From Thermoplasmata archaeon (lineage in GTDB: Archaea > Thermoplasmatota > Thermoplasmata > Thermoplasmatales > Thermoplasmataceae), in contig JAKBQO010000104.1 in the NCBI GenBank assembly GCA_021835185.1, positions 1-5,664 on the forward strand: DNA of 5,664 nt. The letters run 5' to 3'. Position numbers and translations under genes: made by a program. Each line of letters begins with the position of its first letter. The first letter of the stretch is position 1. Below, one piece after another: positions 4,525-5,664 of this stretch. The notes under the pieces are model-generated. The model was given only the letters and a program-made list of their open reading frames with translations, was not told the DNA's origin and did not search any database.

Positions 4525-5664
4525 CTATTTGCCCCTTAATGCTTCATCAAGTTTTATTGCTGCCCTTATAACCCCAAGATGGGTAATTGCCTGCGGGAAA
4601 TTGCCAAGCATCTCCCTGCAATCATTAAAATTAATTTCCTCAGAAAAAAGCATCAGGTGGTTAGAGTGGTCAAGTATATTTTCAAATGTTTCCTTTGCTT
4701 CCATAATACGCCCTGATAATATCAAATCCTCAACATACCAGAAAGACAGTAAAAGAAATGCATTGTCATGGCCTTTCAGTCCATCATCGCTGTGATATCT
4801 AATAAACATTCCACATGGATTTTTCAGTTCCGCTTCAACCCTGGCAAGAGTGGAGACAAAACGCGGATCTTTGGCACTAATAATGCCTGTCAATGGCATT
4901 CTCAATACCGATGCATCCATCTGGTCACTCCCGTAATACTGGGTAAATGCTTTTACATCCGGGTTATACCCCTTTTCCATTATTTCATTCTTTATCTCTT
5001 CCCTTATTTTATGCCATGTTCTATATGGGGCACTATAGCCCAGTTCCCTGCCCATTTTTATTGCCCGGTTAAATGCACTCCATGATATTAATTTTGAATA
5101 CAGGTAATGCTTTGGTTCTGACCTGAATTCCCAGATGCTGGAATCAGGCAGCTTCCAGATATCTTTCAGTGTATCCAGTATTTCGATGAGAAAATCCCAC
5201 AGGTAAGTGGTAACAAGCCCACCTGCCTCATGGAACCTGAATACAGCATTCACTATGGAGCCGTACTGGTCTATCTGCAACTGCTCCGATGCTTCGTTTC
5301 CTATCCTTACAGGAATTGAATCCATATACCCGGATAAATTTACTATTTTCTCTTCCAGTTTTGAATCCCCATTTACCGGATATATAGTTTTGACCTTCTT
5401 ATCCTTTTGAACTATGGACATGATATCATAGAGAAATTTTGTAGCTACGTCCTTTAACCCTATAAGTGAAAGTGCCTCTACAACATATGCAGTATCCCTT
5501 ATCCAGGTATACCTGTAGTCCCAGTTTCGTTCTCCACCAATAATTTCAGGGAGGCTTGTTGTTGGTGCTGCAACCATCATTCCTGTAGGGTCATAAAATA
5601 GCCCTCTCAATGTAAGTGCAGATCGTATGACATGATCGTAATATAATCCACTATAGTTTATTTT
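4525..5664 (-). CDS. GH15 glycoside hydrolase, probable alpha,alpha-trehalase (glucoamylase family), 5' end off the right edge
   Basis: The visible 379 C-terminal residues begin KINYSGLYYDHVIRSALTL and form most of an (alpha/alpha)6 barrel. Landmarks, numbered within this fragment, are AAPTTSLPE (32-40), GGERNWDYRYTWIRD (43-57), SSIWEFRSEP (175-184) with probable general acid E179, and LFSEEI (339-344) with probable general base E343, followed by GNFPQAITHLG (354-364). Both catalytic glutamates are therefore present. Full-length archaeal relatives have roughly 600-650 residues with an N-terminal beta domain, which here lies outside the window. The reading frame is open to the last base; a TTG at 5610-5608 that could look like a start is an internal leucine, because conserved RSALTL precedes it. 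GH15 covers glucoamylases, glucodextranases and trehalases. Location directly upstream of otsA-otsB and the known GH15 trehalases of Thermoplasma favour trehalose hydrolysis to two glucoses, but this is inference. Whether it has a signal peptide cannot be seen. Confidence 0.92.
   Translation of the reverse strand, partial: KINYSGLYYDHVIRSALTLRGLFYDPTGMMVAAPTTSLPEIIGGERNWDYRYTWIRDTAYVVEALSLIGLKDVATKFLYDIMSIVQKDKKVKTIYPVNGDSKLEEKIVNLSGYMDSIPVRIGNEASEQLQIDQYGSIVNAVFRFHEAGGLVTTYLWDFLIEILDTLKDIWKLPDSSIWEFRSEPKHYLYSKLISWSAFNRAIKMGRELGYSAPYRTWHKIREEIKNEIMEKGYNPDVKAFTQYYGSDQMDASVLRMPLTGIISAKDPRFVSTLARVEAELKNPCGMFIRYHSDDGLKGHDNAFLLLSFWYVEDLILSGRIMEAKETFENILDHSNHLMLFSEEINFNDCREMLGNFPQAITHLGVIRAAIKLDEALRGK

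Noticed and set aside
4258..5410. Four plus-strand ORFs of 67-105 codons within otsA and the GH15 gene
   Set aside because: All are antisense to highly conserved enzyme segments, with no family resemblance and no promoter of their own.
5608..5610. TTG as the start codon of the GH15 gene
   Set aside because: The frame stays open to the window edge and the upstream codons encode the conserved RSALTL segment, so the TTG is an internal leucine.

Overview
The window looks like chromosomal DNA of an acidophilic archaeon of the Thermoplasmatales (Ferroplasma, Acidiplasma, Picrophilus or Cuniculiplasma type). The grounds are an AT-rich composition, heavy use of ATA (Ile) and AGG/AGA (Arg) codons, start codons mostly without Shine-Dalgarno sequences but with TATA-like boxes about 24-30 bases upstream (leaderless transcripts), and a gene set (PMA1-type proton ATPase, GH15 enzyme, short OtsA and short OtsB) that is typical of that order. 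The genus cannot be fixed from this stretch alone. No RNA genes, insertion sequences or CRISPR arrays are visible.

Layout, left to right. Bases 1-197 (minus) hold the first 65 codons of a type III, plasma-membrane-like proton-efflux P-type ATPase that runs off the left edge. A perfect 10-bp inverted repeat encloses its start codon. Bases 271-1479 (minus) encode a 12-helix major facilitator transporter. A 119-bp AT-rich divergent intergenic region (1480-1598) carries both promoters. Bases 1599-2399 (plus) encode an RmlD-like extended short-chain dehydrogenase/reductase with a degenerate NAD(P)-binding motif. After a 29-bp convergent gap, bases 2429-5664 (minus) form a trehalose cluster, transcribed right to left: a GH15 glucoamylase/trehalase-family hydrolase (5' end outside the window), otsA (trehalose-6-phosphate synthase) and otsB (trehalose-6-phosphate phosphatase, overlapping otsA by 17 bp).

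How the genes work together. OtsA joins glucose from a nucleotide sugar to glucose-6-phosphate, and OtsB removes the phosphate to give trehalose. The GH15 enzyme next to them most likely hydrolyses trehalose (thermoplasmatal GH15 trehalases are known), so synthesis and breakdown of one compatible solute appear to be in one transcription unit. The ATPase fits proton extrusion in a cell living at very low pH. The transporter substrate and the reductase substrate cannot be read from the sequence.

No wholly new system is evident. The most unusual signal is the inverted repeat that puts the ATPase start codon in a tetraloop.
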